From contig NZ_CP040330.1 of NCBI RefSeq assembly GCF_005576615.1, positions 186,001 through 250,000 on the forward strand: DNA of 64,000 nt. The letters run 5' to 3'. Both the position numbers and the translations under genes were made by a program. The stretch comes from Natrinema versiforme. GTDB lineage: Archaea > Halobacteriota > Halobacteria > Halobacteriales > Natrialbaceae. The notes below the pieces were generated by a model. That model saw only the letters and a program-made list of their open reading frames with translations. It was not told where the DNA came from and made no database searches. Positions within the stretch are counted from its first letter, which is position 1. The number at the start of each line of letters is the position of its first letter. Below are positions 27,399 through 36,176 of the stretch, in pieces.

Positions 27399-28163
27399 TT
27401 ACGTTCCGATTCGGCGCGGAATCGAGCCCGTCATCGACAGTTCGTCGGCGTAGTGGACGACCGGATCGCCGGTCGGCGTCGGCAGGCCGTTGGCCTCGAA
27501 CAGCGTGTTCTCGTGGATCGTCACCGCGGCCGGCTGGAGCGGCCACGGATCGTGGGCGATCTCGCCGGTCAGGACGCCGTCGGCTTCCGGAGCGTAGAAC
27601 CGGCGACGAGCCGTGAGCCAGTGCTCGAGCGTGTTCGGCTCGGCGGTGAAGACCTCGCCGTTCGGGCAGTAGGTCGCAGCGAACCGGGCGGCGGTATCGC
27701 CCGCCGACTCACTCGATCGGCGCTCGCTTTCGAAGGCGACGTGATTATCCTCGGTGGCTCCGACGCGCATCTTGGCGCGATAGACGGGTAATCTGGTCGT
27801 TCGACCGACGCTCGTCGCGACGAGCGAGTTCCCGATGTCGATGCTGAAGAAAAACAGGCCGGGATCGCCGCGATACCGGACGTAGGTCCGGACGTTGAGT
27901 TCGGGAAAGGCGAGCCGGGTGATCGACGGCGTCCCCCGGAGCCCTACGTTCGTGAGCACGAACGGGAGCACGCTCAGCCACGCGCGGCCGTCTCGAGTCT
28001 CGAGGGTCACCTGTCCGGGGACGTGGGGCCGGAGGTCGTCGGGATCGACCGGCCAGTGGACGAACAACCCGTCTCGCCATATCATCGAGGCGACGTGTGG
28101 TGCTTTCGGCGACGACCCGTCTGCGAACGACCATCGGAAGGGATCCGTACGTTGTGCGTTCAT
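27399..28163 (-). CDS. DUF2071 (YqjF-like) family protein
   Basis: 254 residues. The family signature is evident: IWRDGLFVHWPVDPDDLRPH at the start, then WLSVLPFVLTNVGLRGTP, FPELNVRTYVRYRGDPGLFFFS and a beta-rich C-terminal half. Members are soluble beta-barrel-like proteins of unknown biochemical role, often in stress or metabolic islands. It lies directly downstream of the opsin gene on the same strand, but a TATA box (CTATTTTATAC, 28206-28216) about 45 nt upstream indicates its own transcript. No link with opsin signalling can be claimed. Confidence 0.8.
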   Translation of the reverse strand: MNAQRTDPFRWSFADGSSPKAPHVASMIWRDGLFVHWPVDPDDLRPHVPGQVTLETRDGRAWLSVLPFVLTNVGLRGTPSITRLAFPELNVRTYVRYRGDPGLFFFSIDIGNSLVATSVGRTTRLPVYRAKMRVGATEDNHVAFESERRSSESAGDTAARFAATYCPNGEVFTAEPNTLEHWLTARRRFYAPEADGVLTGEIAHDPWPLQPAAVTIHENTLFEANGLPTPTGDPVVHYADELSMTGSIPRRIGT

Positions 28164-28257
28164 CCTCGACCAACAGTTGCTGTCCGGACCCTACGACGAG
28201 CCGGCGTATAAAATAGATAGTCTGCTGTCAGATCCGATGGTGTTTCGGCCGGCGTCG

Positions 28258-29019
28258 TCAGTCCGCCGGATCGACCGCGGTCCCGTCGGTCTTCTCGAGG
28301 GTGACGCCGTCCGAGCCGTCGTCTCCATCGGACGACTCGGTCGCCGCGATCACCTGATCGACGGCGTCGGTTGCCCGGAGTAACAGGACGCCGAACCCGA
28401 TCCGGGTGAGGGCGTCGATGTACGCCGTGACGAAGATTCCGCCGAAGGCGTCGAGCAGTCCCAGTCCCTGCCGCGAGACGAATCCCATGACCAGGTAGAA
28501 GACCCAGAGCAACAGGAGCAGGTTCCGGAGCTTCCCGAAGAGGAGCACTCGTTCGCCGCTCTGCTGGCCGGAGCGTGTCGTAATCGGCCAGATCATCAGG
28601 TACATGAGAGCCCCGAGCGAGGCGAACGTGACGCCCATCGCGGCCGTACTCAACGACCCCTCGATGAAATACCGGACGGCCGTCGAGCCGACCCACGTCA
28701 CGGTCAGGACGGAGACCGCGGCCAATTGCCGACGGGTGGCTCCGGCGATTCGGCCGGCGACGACGACCATGATGACCGTCGCGACCAGATAGTCGATGTA
28801 TCGGGTCATCGGAATCGGCTGTCCTCCCGCCGTCGTGATTCGGAACAGCTCGAGCGACATCCCGACGTTCGAGAGCGCGAGCGTCCCGGTGACGATCGGC
28901 GCCGGAAGGTAGTACCGCCGTTTCCCCGCCGGCATCCGGGCGATCCACGCGAGGAAGCCGACGGTCGCAGCCGCCATCGCGTAGAACGCGAAGCGGTAGA
29001 GTTGGAGTTCGGGGATCAT
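28258..29019 (-). CDS. opsin homologue lacking the retinal-binding lysine (sensory rhodopsin II-like)
   Basis: 253 residues, seven hydrophobic helices. The closest recognisable relative is sensory rhodopsin II, with which it aligns at an offset of +1 to the Natronomonas numbering. Helix C reads TRYIDYL, keeping Arg73 and the counterion Asp76 (SRII Asp75). Helix F reads LLWVFYLVMG, keeping Trp172 and Tyr175. Helix G reads AYIDALTRIGFG, keeping Tyr200, Asp202 and Thr205, but the Schiff-base lysine (SRII Lys205) is Arg206 (codon CGG, minus strand 28404-28402). Other pocket residues differ too: Trp76 to Tyr77, Pro175 to Leu176, Trp178 to Gly179. The start overlaps the transducer stop by 4 nt. A covalent retinal chromophore cannot form, so light sensing is doubtful. 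A role as a membrane subunit of the transducer is inference. Confidence 0.9.
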   Translation of the reverse strand: MIPELQLYRFAFYAMAAATVGFLAWIARMPAGKRRYYLPAPIVTGTLALSNVGMSLELFRITTAGGQPIPMTRYIDYLVATVIMVVVAGRIAGATRRQLAAVSVLTVTWVGSTAVRYFIEGSLSTAAMGVTFASLGALMYLMIWPITTRSGQQSGERVLLFGKLRNLLLLLWVFYLVMGFVSRQGLGLLDAFGGIFVTAYIDALTRIGFGVLLLRATDAVDQVIAATESSDGDDGSDGVTLEKTDGTAVDPAD

Positions 29020-31268
29020 CGCGCGTCACCTCCCTGTCCGACGGGAGTCGTAGTCGCACCGGTCGGCGTCGCCGCGACGGTGAACTCGTCGACGGCGTCG
29101 GCCAGATCCGCGGCCCGCTCGTCGAGTCGGGTCGCCTCGTCGGAGACGTCCGTAATCGTCGCGGTCGTCTCCTCGGCGGCCGCCGCGACCTGCTGGGCCT
29201 GCGACGTCGTCTCGTCGGCGACGCTCGCGACGTCCTGGACGATCGTCGCCAACTCCTCCGCGGAGCTGGCCTGTTCGTCGGTCGCCTGATCGATCTCCTG
29301 GACGCCGGCCGTTACCTGTTCGATCTCCGTCTCGATCCGTTCGAGTTTGTCCGTGAGGGAGTCGACCCGGTCGGTCGCCGACCCGATCGTCGATTCGGTC
29401 TCCTCGATCTGCGTCGCGCTCTTCGTCGCCCGCTGCTGTATCGATTCGATCATTGTTTCGACGTCTTCGACTGCCGTCTGGGTCTGCTCTGCGAGTTCCT
29501 TGACCTCGTCGGCGACGGCCTGGAACCCACCGCTCTCGCTCGAGGCGCTCTCGGATCGCGCGGACTCGATGGCCGCGTTCAACGCGAGCATGTTGGTCTG
29601 GCCGGCGATCTCGTCGATCAGTTCGACGATCTCTTGGATCTGTTCGGCCTCCTCGTCCAGCGAGCGGATCGTCTCCGCGAGCGCTTCCGTCCGTTCGCTC
29701 GCCGCGTGCATCTCCGCGGTCGTCTCCTCGGCCGCCCGCTTCCCGTCCGTGGCCAGTTCGCCGACCTGTCCGGTCTGTTCGGCGATGGTACTCGTCGCGG
29801 CAGCGACCTCCTCGACGGTCGCCGACATCTCCTTGACCTCGGTCGTCGCGACCGACAGGTCCTCGGCCTGCTTCGAGGACCCGTCCGAAATCTCCTGGAC
29901 CGACGAACTGACCTCCTCGCTCGCTCGTCGGATCTCGTCGGAACTGCTCTGGACCTCGGTACTCGTCCGGGCGACCTCCGCCGAGATCGCCTTGACCTGC
30001 CCGACCGTCTCCTCCAGATCGGCGATCATCTCGTTGAACGCCTCGGCGATCGAGACCATCGCCTCGTGGTCCGTCTCGGGCTCGAGGCGGTTCTCGAGGT
30101 CGCCGTCGGCACACGCCGACATGACCTCGCTGTAGCGTTCGGCCTCGGCCTCGAGTTTACGGTTGTACTTCTCGGTCTGCTGTTGGGCCTCGCGAGCGCG
30201 TTCGCGTTCCTTCTCGAGATCGGAGAGCGTCTCCATGAGCGAGTTCCGCATCGAGTCGAAGGAGCCGTAGAGCGTCCCGACCTCGTCGATCCGGTCCGTC
30301 TCGAGGTCGACCTCGAGGTCGCCGTTCCCCATCCGCTCGGCCTTGGACGCGAGCCGACGGAGGTTCAACGAGATGTTGCCGCCGAGAACGACGCCGACGA
30401 GCCCGAGATGGAGGATGAAGATCAGCAGTAGTGCAAGCACCGACGAGGTCGCGGTCCCCTGTGGCCCGTAGACGGCCGCCGCGGTATCGTAGGTCGTGAC
30501 CGTCAGCGACTCGCCGCCGCTGTCGATCGTCGCCGCCGTCCCCGCGAACTCCGTCTCCGAGCCGTCGGGGGTGCCGGTCGCGACCCCGTCCGAATCCGGT
30601 GTGACCGCGGCGAGGACGGCGTCGTCGCCGACCGGGGCCTCCTCGCCGACCGCCGCGATCGTCTCGCCGTCGGCGTTCGTGACGACCGTTCGACGCGAGT
30701 CGCCGTCGGTCTCGAGAACGGACGCGAACGCGCTCGTGGGGGCCGAAACGGCGACGTATCGCTCGTCTTCGCCCTCGACGCTCGAGACGAACGAGAGCAC
30801 CGAGTCCCCGCTCCCGACCGCGTCGTGGGTGCGGGGGCCGTCGGTCGCGCCCTGCACACCGGCCGTCTCGAAGAAGTTCCTGTCGACCGCGCCGTCCGCG
30901 CTGCTCGCGCGTATCTCGCCGTCGCCGTCGAGATAGTGAATTTCAGCGATCCGATCCCCGCGAGTCGACTGGGCCGTCGCGAGTCGATCGCTGATCTCGT
31001 CGTCCGTTCCCGCTCGGACGGTCGCGTCCGCGGCGAGCCCGTTCGCCGTTTCGGCCGTCGTCTCGAGCCAGTTCGCTGCGACGTCGCTCCGGTCGTCGGT
31101 GCGATCGCTGAAGTGGTCTTCCGCGGCCGGGCCGACCGTGCCCGAGACGTGTCCCAAGAAGAGCGCGGAGACGGCGATCGTCATCACGGCGACCAGCAGG
31201 AAAATGAGACCGATCTTTACACTGTACGTTTCTCTGAGCCGATCAGGGAGATAGTCCTCGAGTGCCAT
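29016..31268 (-). CDS. methyl-accepting transducer (HtrII-like) paired with the opsin
   Basis: 750 residues. TM1 is at about 18-40 (IGLIFLLVAVMTIAVSALFL). A large acidic extracellular domain covers about 41-275, with Cache-like pattern IAEIHYLDGDGEIRASSADG. TM2 is at about 276-297, followed by a HAMP domain (RRLASKAERMGNGDLEVDLE), a second HAMP-like segment near 380-420 and the MCP signalling hairpin, whose tip is DEIAGQTNMLALNAAIESAR and FQAVADEVKELAEQTQ. Such transducers control CheA/CheY and flagellar switching. The start at 31268 begins MALEDYLPDR; the open frame upstream is not acidic. Gene order transducer-then-opsin with ATGA overlap is that of sensory-rhodopsin operons. Glutamate/glutamine-rich methylation regions are present. 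Confidence 0.93.
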   Translation of the reverse strand: MALEDYLPDRLRETYSVKIGLIFLLVAVMTIAVSALFLGHVSGTVGPAAEDHFSDRTDDRSDVAANWLETTAETANGLAADATVRAGTDDEISDRLATAQSTRGDRIAEIHYLDGDGEIRASSADGAVDRNFFETAGVQGATDGPRTHDAVGSGDSVLSFVSSVEGEDERYVAVSAPTSAFASVLETDGDSRRTVVTNADGETIAAVGEEAPVGDDAVLAAVTPDSDGVATGTPDGSETEFAGTAATIDSGGESLTVTTYDTAAAVYGPQGTATSSVLALLLIFILHLGLVGVVLGGNISLNLRRLASKAERMGNGDLEVDLETDRIDEVGTLYGSFDSMRNSLMETLSDLEKERERAREAQQQTEKYNRKLEAEAERYSEVMSACADGDLENRLEPETDHEAMVSIAEAFNEMIADLEETVGQVKAISAEVARTSTEVQSSSDEIRRASEEVSSSVQEISDGSSKQAEDLSVATTEVKEMSATVEEVAAATSTIAEQTGQVGELATDGKRAAEETTAEMHAASERTEALAETIRSLDEEAEQIQEIVELIDEIAGQTNMLALNAAIESARSESASSESGGFQAVADEVKELAEQTQTAVEDVETMIESIQQRATKSATQIEETESTIGSATDRVDSLTDKLERIETEIEQVTAGVQEIDQATDEQASSAEELATIVQDVASVADETTSQAQQVAAAAEETTATITDVSDEATRLDERAADLADAVDEFTVAATPTGATTTPVGQGGDAR

Positions 31269-31566
31269 AGTGTCAAACGGCGGGTGGGTAGCGCGAGGCT
31301 GCCCGACGCCTTCGTTATCCGTGGTCACCCGCGCCAATTGAATGTATCGGTTGGAGTGACTATCACAGCTGATAATTAATCGCTGCCTCGTCTGAGTGCT
31401 GCCGACAGGTGGTAGCAACCGGACCTCTGTTCGGCGACAAGTATGAAAAATAAACGATAATTCTGTTTCCGGGCGAGTGATACCGGCACGGTCGGAGCGA
31501 CTCGCCGTGATCGACCCGATCCGATTCGGGAGAAGCCGTCGATCCCGGGGTCGCCGAGGAACGGGC
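31269..31566. other. intergenic region between leuS and the transducer-opsin operon
   Basis: No gene seen. On the minus strand TTTTT (31446-31450) within a T-rich stretch is a likely leuS terminator. ATTAATTATC (about 31371-31380, minus strand) is the best TATA candidate for the transducer, giving a leader of about 80 nt. Confidence 0.45.
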
Positions 31567-34215
31567 TCAGTCGTCGATCTCGATCGCTGGCCGACCGGGC
31601 TCAGCGTTCGCGAGCACGTCCTCGTCGGCGTCCTCGGCTCGGACGACGCGAACCGGCGCGTCGAACTCGCGTTCGATCAGCCACGCGGCGGACTCAAGGG
31701 CCGCGTGTTCGGCCTCCGGACCGAGCGTCATCGAGAGCGCTTCCCGCTCTGCCTGCAGGTCCTGTCCGTAATCGGCGGCCGCGTCGCCCTGGTCGCGGAT
31801 GTGTGACTCCTGCATGAGTTCGCCGATCAGGTTGTCGGCGTCGCTCTCGATCGCGATCTCGAGGGCGTCGTACTTCCAGTCGGGCGCGATGACGACGTCG
31901 ATCGCGTTCGGATCCTCGATCCCGGCGACCTCGACGATGTCGCGGATGTCCTCGCGGGTGTTCGCGACCAGCCGACGGCGTTTGGCGACGTAGTCGCGGT
32001 CGACCTCGGCGGTCGGCCACTCGGCCTCGGCGACGAACCCGTCGTTGCCGAGCGTCTCGTAGAGTTCTTCGGTGAGGTGCGGTGCGACCGGCGAGAGCAG
32101 TCGGACGACGGCCGACAGCCCGCGCTCGTACGTCTCGGCGTGGGGGTCGGTGTACTCCGCGTACTGCCGGAGCGTTCGAACGAGATCCTGGGTCTCGCGC
32201 AGCGCCTTGTTGAACGTCAGCTCGTCGTACTCGCCGCTGGCGATAGCGATCGTCGCGTCGATCTCTGCGTCGACGTAGCTCGCGATCGCGTCGTCGTCGC
32301 CGTCGGGCTCGTCGGCGATATAGCCCTCGACCATCCCCTTCAACCGGTCGAGGAAGGCGTAGGTCGATCGAACGCCCTCCTCGCTCCAGTCGAAGTCCCG
32401 CTCGGGCTGGGCGGCCTGCATCATGAACAGCCGTGCGGTGTCGGCGCCGTACTCCTCGACGATCCGCTGGGGGGAGACGACGTTGCCCTTCGACTTGGAC
32501 ATCTTCTCGCCCTCAAGTTGGACCATCCCCTGTGCCAGCAGGTTCGTGAACGGCTCGCGGTGCTCGAGTCCCTCGTGGTCCGCCAGGACCTTCGTGAAAA
32601 AGCGGGAGTACAGCAGGTGCATCACGGCGTGTTCGATGCCACCGACGTACTGGTCGACCGGCATCCAGTCGTTGGCCTGCTCGCGGTCGAACGGGGCCTC
32701 GTCCAGTCCGGGCGAGACGTACCGCAGGAAGTACCACGAGGAGTCGACGAAGGTGTCCATCGTGTCCGTCTCGCGGGTCGCATCGCCGCCGCAGTCCGGA
32801 CAGGTCGTCTGCTTCCACTCCTCGGCGGCGTCCAGCGGATTCCCGGTGGTGTTGATGAACTCCGGCAGTTCGACCGGCAGGTCTTCCTCGGGCACCATCA
32901 CGGGACCGCAGTCGTCGCAGTGGATCACCGGAATCGGCGTTCCCCAGTAGCGCTGGCGGGAAATTCCCCAGTCGCGGAGCTGATACTGCTCGGTCCACTC
33001 GGCGCTGTCGATGTCTTCGGTCAGGCGATCGCGGGCGGTCTCGCTGTCGAGGCCGTCGTACTCGCCGGAGTTGATCAGGACGCCGTCTTCCGTGTAGGCG
33101 CCTTCCGCTACGTCGGGTGCGGTCGGCTCCTCGTCGCCCTCGGGTTCGGGGGCGATGACGGGGACGATGTCGATACCGTGTTTCTCGGCGAACGCGTGGT
33201 CGCGCTCGTCGTGGCCGGGAACGGCCATCAGCGCGCCGGTCCCGACGTCCGAGAGGACGAAGTCCGCGACGTAGACGGGAATTTCCTCGCCGGTGACGGG
33301 ATTCGTCGCGGTCAGGCCCGTCTCGACGCCGTTGGGCTCGTCGCCCTCGGGGTCGGCTTCCGCCTCGATGAAGTGCCGAACGTCGGCGTCTTCTTCCGCC
33401 AACTCCTCGCTGATCGGGTGGTCGGGTGCGAGCGCGAAGAAGGTCGCGCCGTGGATGGTGTCGACGCGGGTGGTGAAGGCTTCGACCGAACCGTAGCCGT
33501 CGATGCTGAACTCGAGTTCCGTCCCCTCCTGCCGGCCGATCCAGTTGCGCTGCATCTGGCGCACCGAGTTGGGCCACCCCTCCAAGTCGTCGATGTCCTC
33601 GAGCAACTCGTCTGCGTACTCGGTGATCTTCAGGAACCACTGCTCGAGTTCGCGCTGTTCGACGGGGGTGTCACAGCGCCAGCAGAGTTCGGCTTCGCCC
33701 TCAACCTGCTCGTCTGCCAACACCGTCTCGCAGTGGGGACACCAGTTGACTTCGGCGTCGCGGCGCTCGACCAACCCTTCCTCGTGGAATCGGGAGAAGA
33801 GCCACTGGTTCCACTGGTAGTAGTCGGGTGTACAGGTGGTGATCTCTCGGTCCCAGTCGTAGCCAAACCCCATCGACTCCATCTGATCGGTCATGGTCTC
33901 GATGCAGTCGATGGTCCAGTCGCGCGGGTTCGTGTCGCGCTCTTTGGCCGCGTTCTCAGCGGGGAGGCCGAACGCGTCCCACCCCATCGGGTGAAGGACG
34001 TCGTCGCCGCGCATCCGGCGGTAGCGGGCGTACGCGTCCGTAATGGTGTAATTACGGACGTGACCCATGTGGAGTTTGCCCGAGGGGTACGGGTACATCC
34101 CGAGGACGTACGTCGGATCCTCGACGTCGTCGGGCGTCCGATAGACGTCCGCATCGTCCCACGCCTCTTGCCAGCGCCGTTCGACCGTCGCGTGGTCGTA
34201 TCCCGCGTCGCTCAT
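31567..34215 (-). CDS. leuS: leucyl-tRNA synthetase
   Basis: 882 residues. The HIGH motif is GMYPYPSGKLHMGHVRNYT, followed by GWDAFGLPAENAA. An editing CP1 domain lies near residues 220-410 and the KMSKS motif is GEKMSKSKGNVVSP. The form of the HIGH region and the length resemble bacterial LeuRS; haloarchaea are known to carry a bacterial-type enzyme. Zinc-type Cys pairs are present (CPHCETV...CWRC). The start MSDAGYDHATVERRWQ is conserved in the family. Directly before the ATG the coding strand reads TATATAAGCAAATG, a TATA-like string too close to serve this start. A better TATA is GGTATAGGG about 33 nt upstream. Confidence 0.96.
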   Translation of the reverse strand: MSDAGYDHATVERRWQEAWDDADVYRTPDDVEDPTYVLGMYPYPSGKLHMGHVRNYTITDAYARYRRMRGDDVLHPMGWDAFGLPAENAAKERDTNPRDWTIDCIETMTDQMESMGFGYDWDREITTCTPDYYQWNQWLFSRFHEEGLVERRDAEVNWCPHCETVLADEQVEGEAELCWRCDTPVEQRELEQWFLKITEYADELLEDIDDLEGWPNSVRQMQRNWIGRQEGTELEFSIDGYGSVEAFTTRVDTIHGATFFALAPDHPISEELAEEDADVRHFIEAEADPEGDEPNGVETGLTATNPVTGEEIPVYVADFVLSDVGTGALMAVPGHDERDHAFAEKHGIDIVPVIAPEPEGDEEPTAPDVAEGAYTEDGVLINSGEYDGLDSETARDRLTEDIDSAEWTEQYQLRDWGISRQRYWGTPIPVIHCDDCGPVMVPEEDLPVELPEFINTTGNPLDAAEEWKQTTCPDCGGDATRETDTMDTFVDSSWYFLRYVSPGLDEAPFDREQANDWMPVDQYVGGIEHAVMHLLYSRFFTKVLADHEGLEHREPFTNLLAQGMVQLEGEKMSKSKGNVVSPQRIVEEYGADTARLFMMQAAQPERDFDWSEEGVRSTYAFLDRLKGMVEGYIADEPDGDDDAIASYVDAEIDATIAIASGEYDELTFNKALRETQDLVRTLRQYAEYTDPHAETYERGLSAVVRLLSPVAPHLTEELYETLGNDGFVAEAEWPTAEVDRDYVAKRRRLVANTREDIRDIVEVAGIEDPNAIDVVIAPDWKYDALEIAIESDADNLIGELMQESHIRDQGDAAADYGQDLQAEREALSMTLGPEAEHAALESAAWLIEREFDAPVRVVRAEDADEDVLANAEPGRPAIEIDD

Positions 34216-34346
34216 TTGCTTATATACCTCTAGGGCGGGACGCCACCCTATACCTTTCCATACCGCGGCCCACCGGGCCGTCGAACGGCTCCAGCGCCGG
34301 TCTCTCGAGAGCAACGCTTACGGCGACCCGCCCCCAGCTCGAGCTC

Positions 34347-34820
34347 GTGGGCGAACTCGCACGCGAGACCCAAGAACGCCTCCGCGACGCGTTCGCCGAG
34401 CGCCGCCCCGGCCTCGAGTGGCGCGTCGAACACCGACTCGCCGGAACGCCCGTCGACGTCGCGGGGATCGGCGACTCGAATCTCGCGCTCATCGAACTCG
34501 AGTGGCGGCGGGCCGATCCCGCCGACAACGCGGCGAAGCTGTTTCGCCACCTCGAGGCGGGGCTGCTCGACGAGTACGATTCGATCACCGTCTGTCACTG
34601 CTTTACCGAGTACTACGACCTCGCCTCGGGCGGCGTCTCCTCGAAGCGGGCAAACGCCGAGTTCGTCGGCGCGATTGCGGCCCGAGCCGTCGAGCGGTTC
34701 GCGTATCACCCCGTCGAACTCCCCCTCGAGCCGCCGAAACGGGGCGGCGACCGCCCCGACGACCTTCCCGGGGCCGTCGATGCCACCGTCGAATCGATCG
34801 ACGCACGCCTCGAGTTCTAA
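34347..34820 (+). CDS. hypothetical protein, possible PD-(D/E)xK-like fold
   Basis: 157 residues starting with GTG at 34347. The core reads VDVAGIGDSNLALIELEWRR then ADPADNAAKLFRHLEAGLL, a beta-strand pair with Asp and Glu followed by a helix, which recalls PD-(D/E)xK nuclease-like folds, although the lysine position is Trp/Arg. SITVCHCFTEYYDLASGG follows. There is no signal peptide or membrane segment. It is divergent from leuS and upstream of the SDR gene, with a separate promoter for the latter. I cannot assign a function; the nuclease-like fold is a guess. Confidence 0.6.
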   Translation: MGELARETQERLRDAFAERRPGLEWRVEHRLAGTPVDVAGIGDSNLALIELEWRRADPADNAAKLFRHLEAGLLDEYDSITVCHCFTEYYDLASGGVSSKRANAEFVGAIAARAVERFAYHPVELPLEPPKRGGDRPDDLPGAVDATVESIDARLEF

Positions 34821-34883
34821 CGTCGACGAGGCCCGCGACGCGTGGGCGGAACGTTTTATCCTCGTCCCCGCAACTCTCGAGTC

Positions 34884-35654
34884 ATGGTAGCAGATTCCAC
34901 TGTCTTCGTCACGGGAGCGAGTCAGGGTCTCGGCCGCGAAATCGCCGTCGCGTTCGCCGATGCGGGCGCGAACGTCGTTCTCGCAGCCCGGAGCGACGGC
35001 ATCCACGAAACCGCGGACGCGATCGACGCGCCCGAGCGGACGCTGGCCGTCGAGACCGACGTAACCGATACCGAATCGGTCGCCGACGCTATCGACGAGA
35101 CCGTCGAGACCTTCGGCGGACTGGACTGTCTCGTGAACAACGCGGGGATCGCCGGCCCGACCGCGCCGATCGAGGAAACGACCGACGGCGAGTGGCTCGA
35201 GACGCTGGACGTCAACGTCGTCGGGATCGCCCGCGTTACGCGCGCGGCGGCACCACACCTGCGCGAGTCAGAGCGGGGGAGCGTCGTCAACATCTCCTCG
35301 ATCGGCGGTAAGCGACCGTACGCGAACCGGACGCCCTACGCCGCCTCGAAGATGGGCGTGATCGGGCTGACCCGGGCGCTGGCCGCCGAGTTCGGCGACG
35401 ACGGCGTCACCGTCAACGCAATCTGTCCCGGCCCGGTCGAGGGCGATCGGATCCGGGGCGTCTTCGAGCGACAGGCCGAGGAAGCGGATGTCCCCGTCGA
35501 GGCCGTCGAGGACGAGGTGCTCGAGAGTCTCATGATCGACGATCTCGTCCCGCCCGAGGAAGTAGCCGAGGTGGCCGTCCACCTCGCGAGTTCGGCATCG
35601 CAACACGTCACCGGACAGGATATCAACGTCTCCTCGGGCGGGGCGTGGTACTAG
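34884..35654 (+). CDS. short-chain dehydrogenase/reductase (SDR family)
   Basis: 256 residues of a classical SDR. The cofactor motif TGASQGLGREIA (TGxxxGxG) is at residues 10-21, CLVNNAGIAG (NNAG) follows, then the catalytic Ser in NISSIGG and the catalytic YxxxK in YAASKMG. INVSSGGAWY ends the protein as in FabG-like members. The residue at the end of beta-2 (ARSDG) with Arg suggests NADP preference, which is an inference. A TATA-like GTTTTATCC about 27 nt upstream of ATG 34884 indicates a leaderless mRNA and excludes the longer in-frame start at 34842. The substrate is unknown. Confidence 0.9.
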   Translation: MVADSTVFVTGASQGLGREIAVAFADAGANVVLAARSDGIHETADAIDAPERTLAVETDVTDTESVADAIDETVETFGGLDCLVNNAGIAGPTAPIEETTDGEWLETLDVNVVGIARVTRAAAPHLRESERGSVVNISSIGGKRPYANRTPYAASKMGVIGLTRALAAEFGDDGVTVNAICPGPVEGDRIRGVFERQAEEADVPVEAVEDEVLESLMIDDLVPPEEVAEVAVHLASSASQHVTGQDINVSSGGAWY

Positions 35655-35693
35655 TCGGATTACCGGCTCGAGCGGCGGTCCAGTCCGGTCGAA

Positions 35694-36113
35694 CTACTCG
35701 ATGTCGATCTGTCGCGAGTCCTCACCGCTCGACACCTTCGGTAGCCGCACCGTCAACACGCCGTTCTCGAAGCCGGCTGCGACTTCCTCCTCGTCGACCG
35801 GTTCCGGGAGGCGGATCCGCCGGCTCGCCGAGGTTTCGGTCCGCTCGCGCCGGATATAGCGCCCCTCGGCGTAGTCGTCCGCGTCGGTCCGGTTGGCCTC
35901 GAGGCGGAGCGTGCCGTTCGACAGCGTCAGTTCGATGTCGTCGGTCTCGTAGCCGGGCAGGTCGGCCGTGACGACGTACTCCTCGTCCGTGTCGGCGACG
36001 TCGACCGGGACCGACCCGGGGACCTGCAGGCCACCGGCGGTCATTCCCTCCTCGACCTGACGGCTGACGCGGTCGAGCATTTCCTCGATGTTGTCGAACG
36101 GATTGCGTCGCAT
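35694..36113 (-). CDS. Hsp20/alpha-crystallin small heat-shock protein
   Basis: 139 residues. The alpha-crystallin domain spans about 35-130, with VVTADLPGYETDDIELTLSN and the conserved AAGFENGVLTVRLPK (A-x-x-x-x-G-V-L) near the end. The N-terminal arm (MRRNPFDNIEEMLDRV) is typical of the haloarchaeal class. It is a holdase chaperone that binds unfolding proteins. AGAATTTATCC on the minus strand about 26-30 nt upstream of the ATG is a TATA box. It is convergent with the SDR gene, with 39 bases between stops. Confidence 0.92.
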   Translation of the reverse strand: MRRNPFDNIEEMLDRVSRQVEEGMTAGGLQVPGSVPVDVADTDEEYVVTADLPGYETDDIELTLSNGTLRLEANRTDADDYAEGRYIRRERTETSASRRIRLPEPVDEEEVAAGFENGVLTVRLPKVSSGEDSRQIDIE

Positions 36114-36176
36114 ACTCGGTCGTAGGAGCCCGACGGGGATAAATTCTGCCCGCAGCGTGACGACAGAAGATATCGA

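Noticed and set aside
28258-29019. Functional proton pump or halorhodopsin
   Set aside because: Lys to Arg at the Schiff base and Val at the bR Asp96 position rule out a standard pump; the linked transducer points to a sensory origin.
32077-34233. 718-codon plus-strand frame opposite leuS
   Set aside because: Antisense shadow of leuS; no family features.
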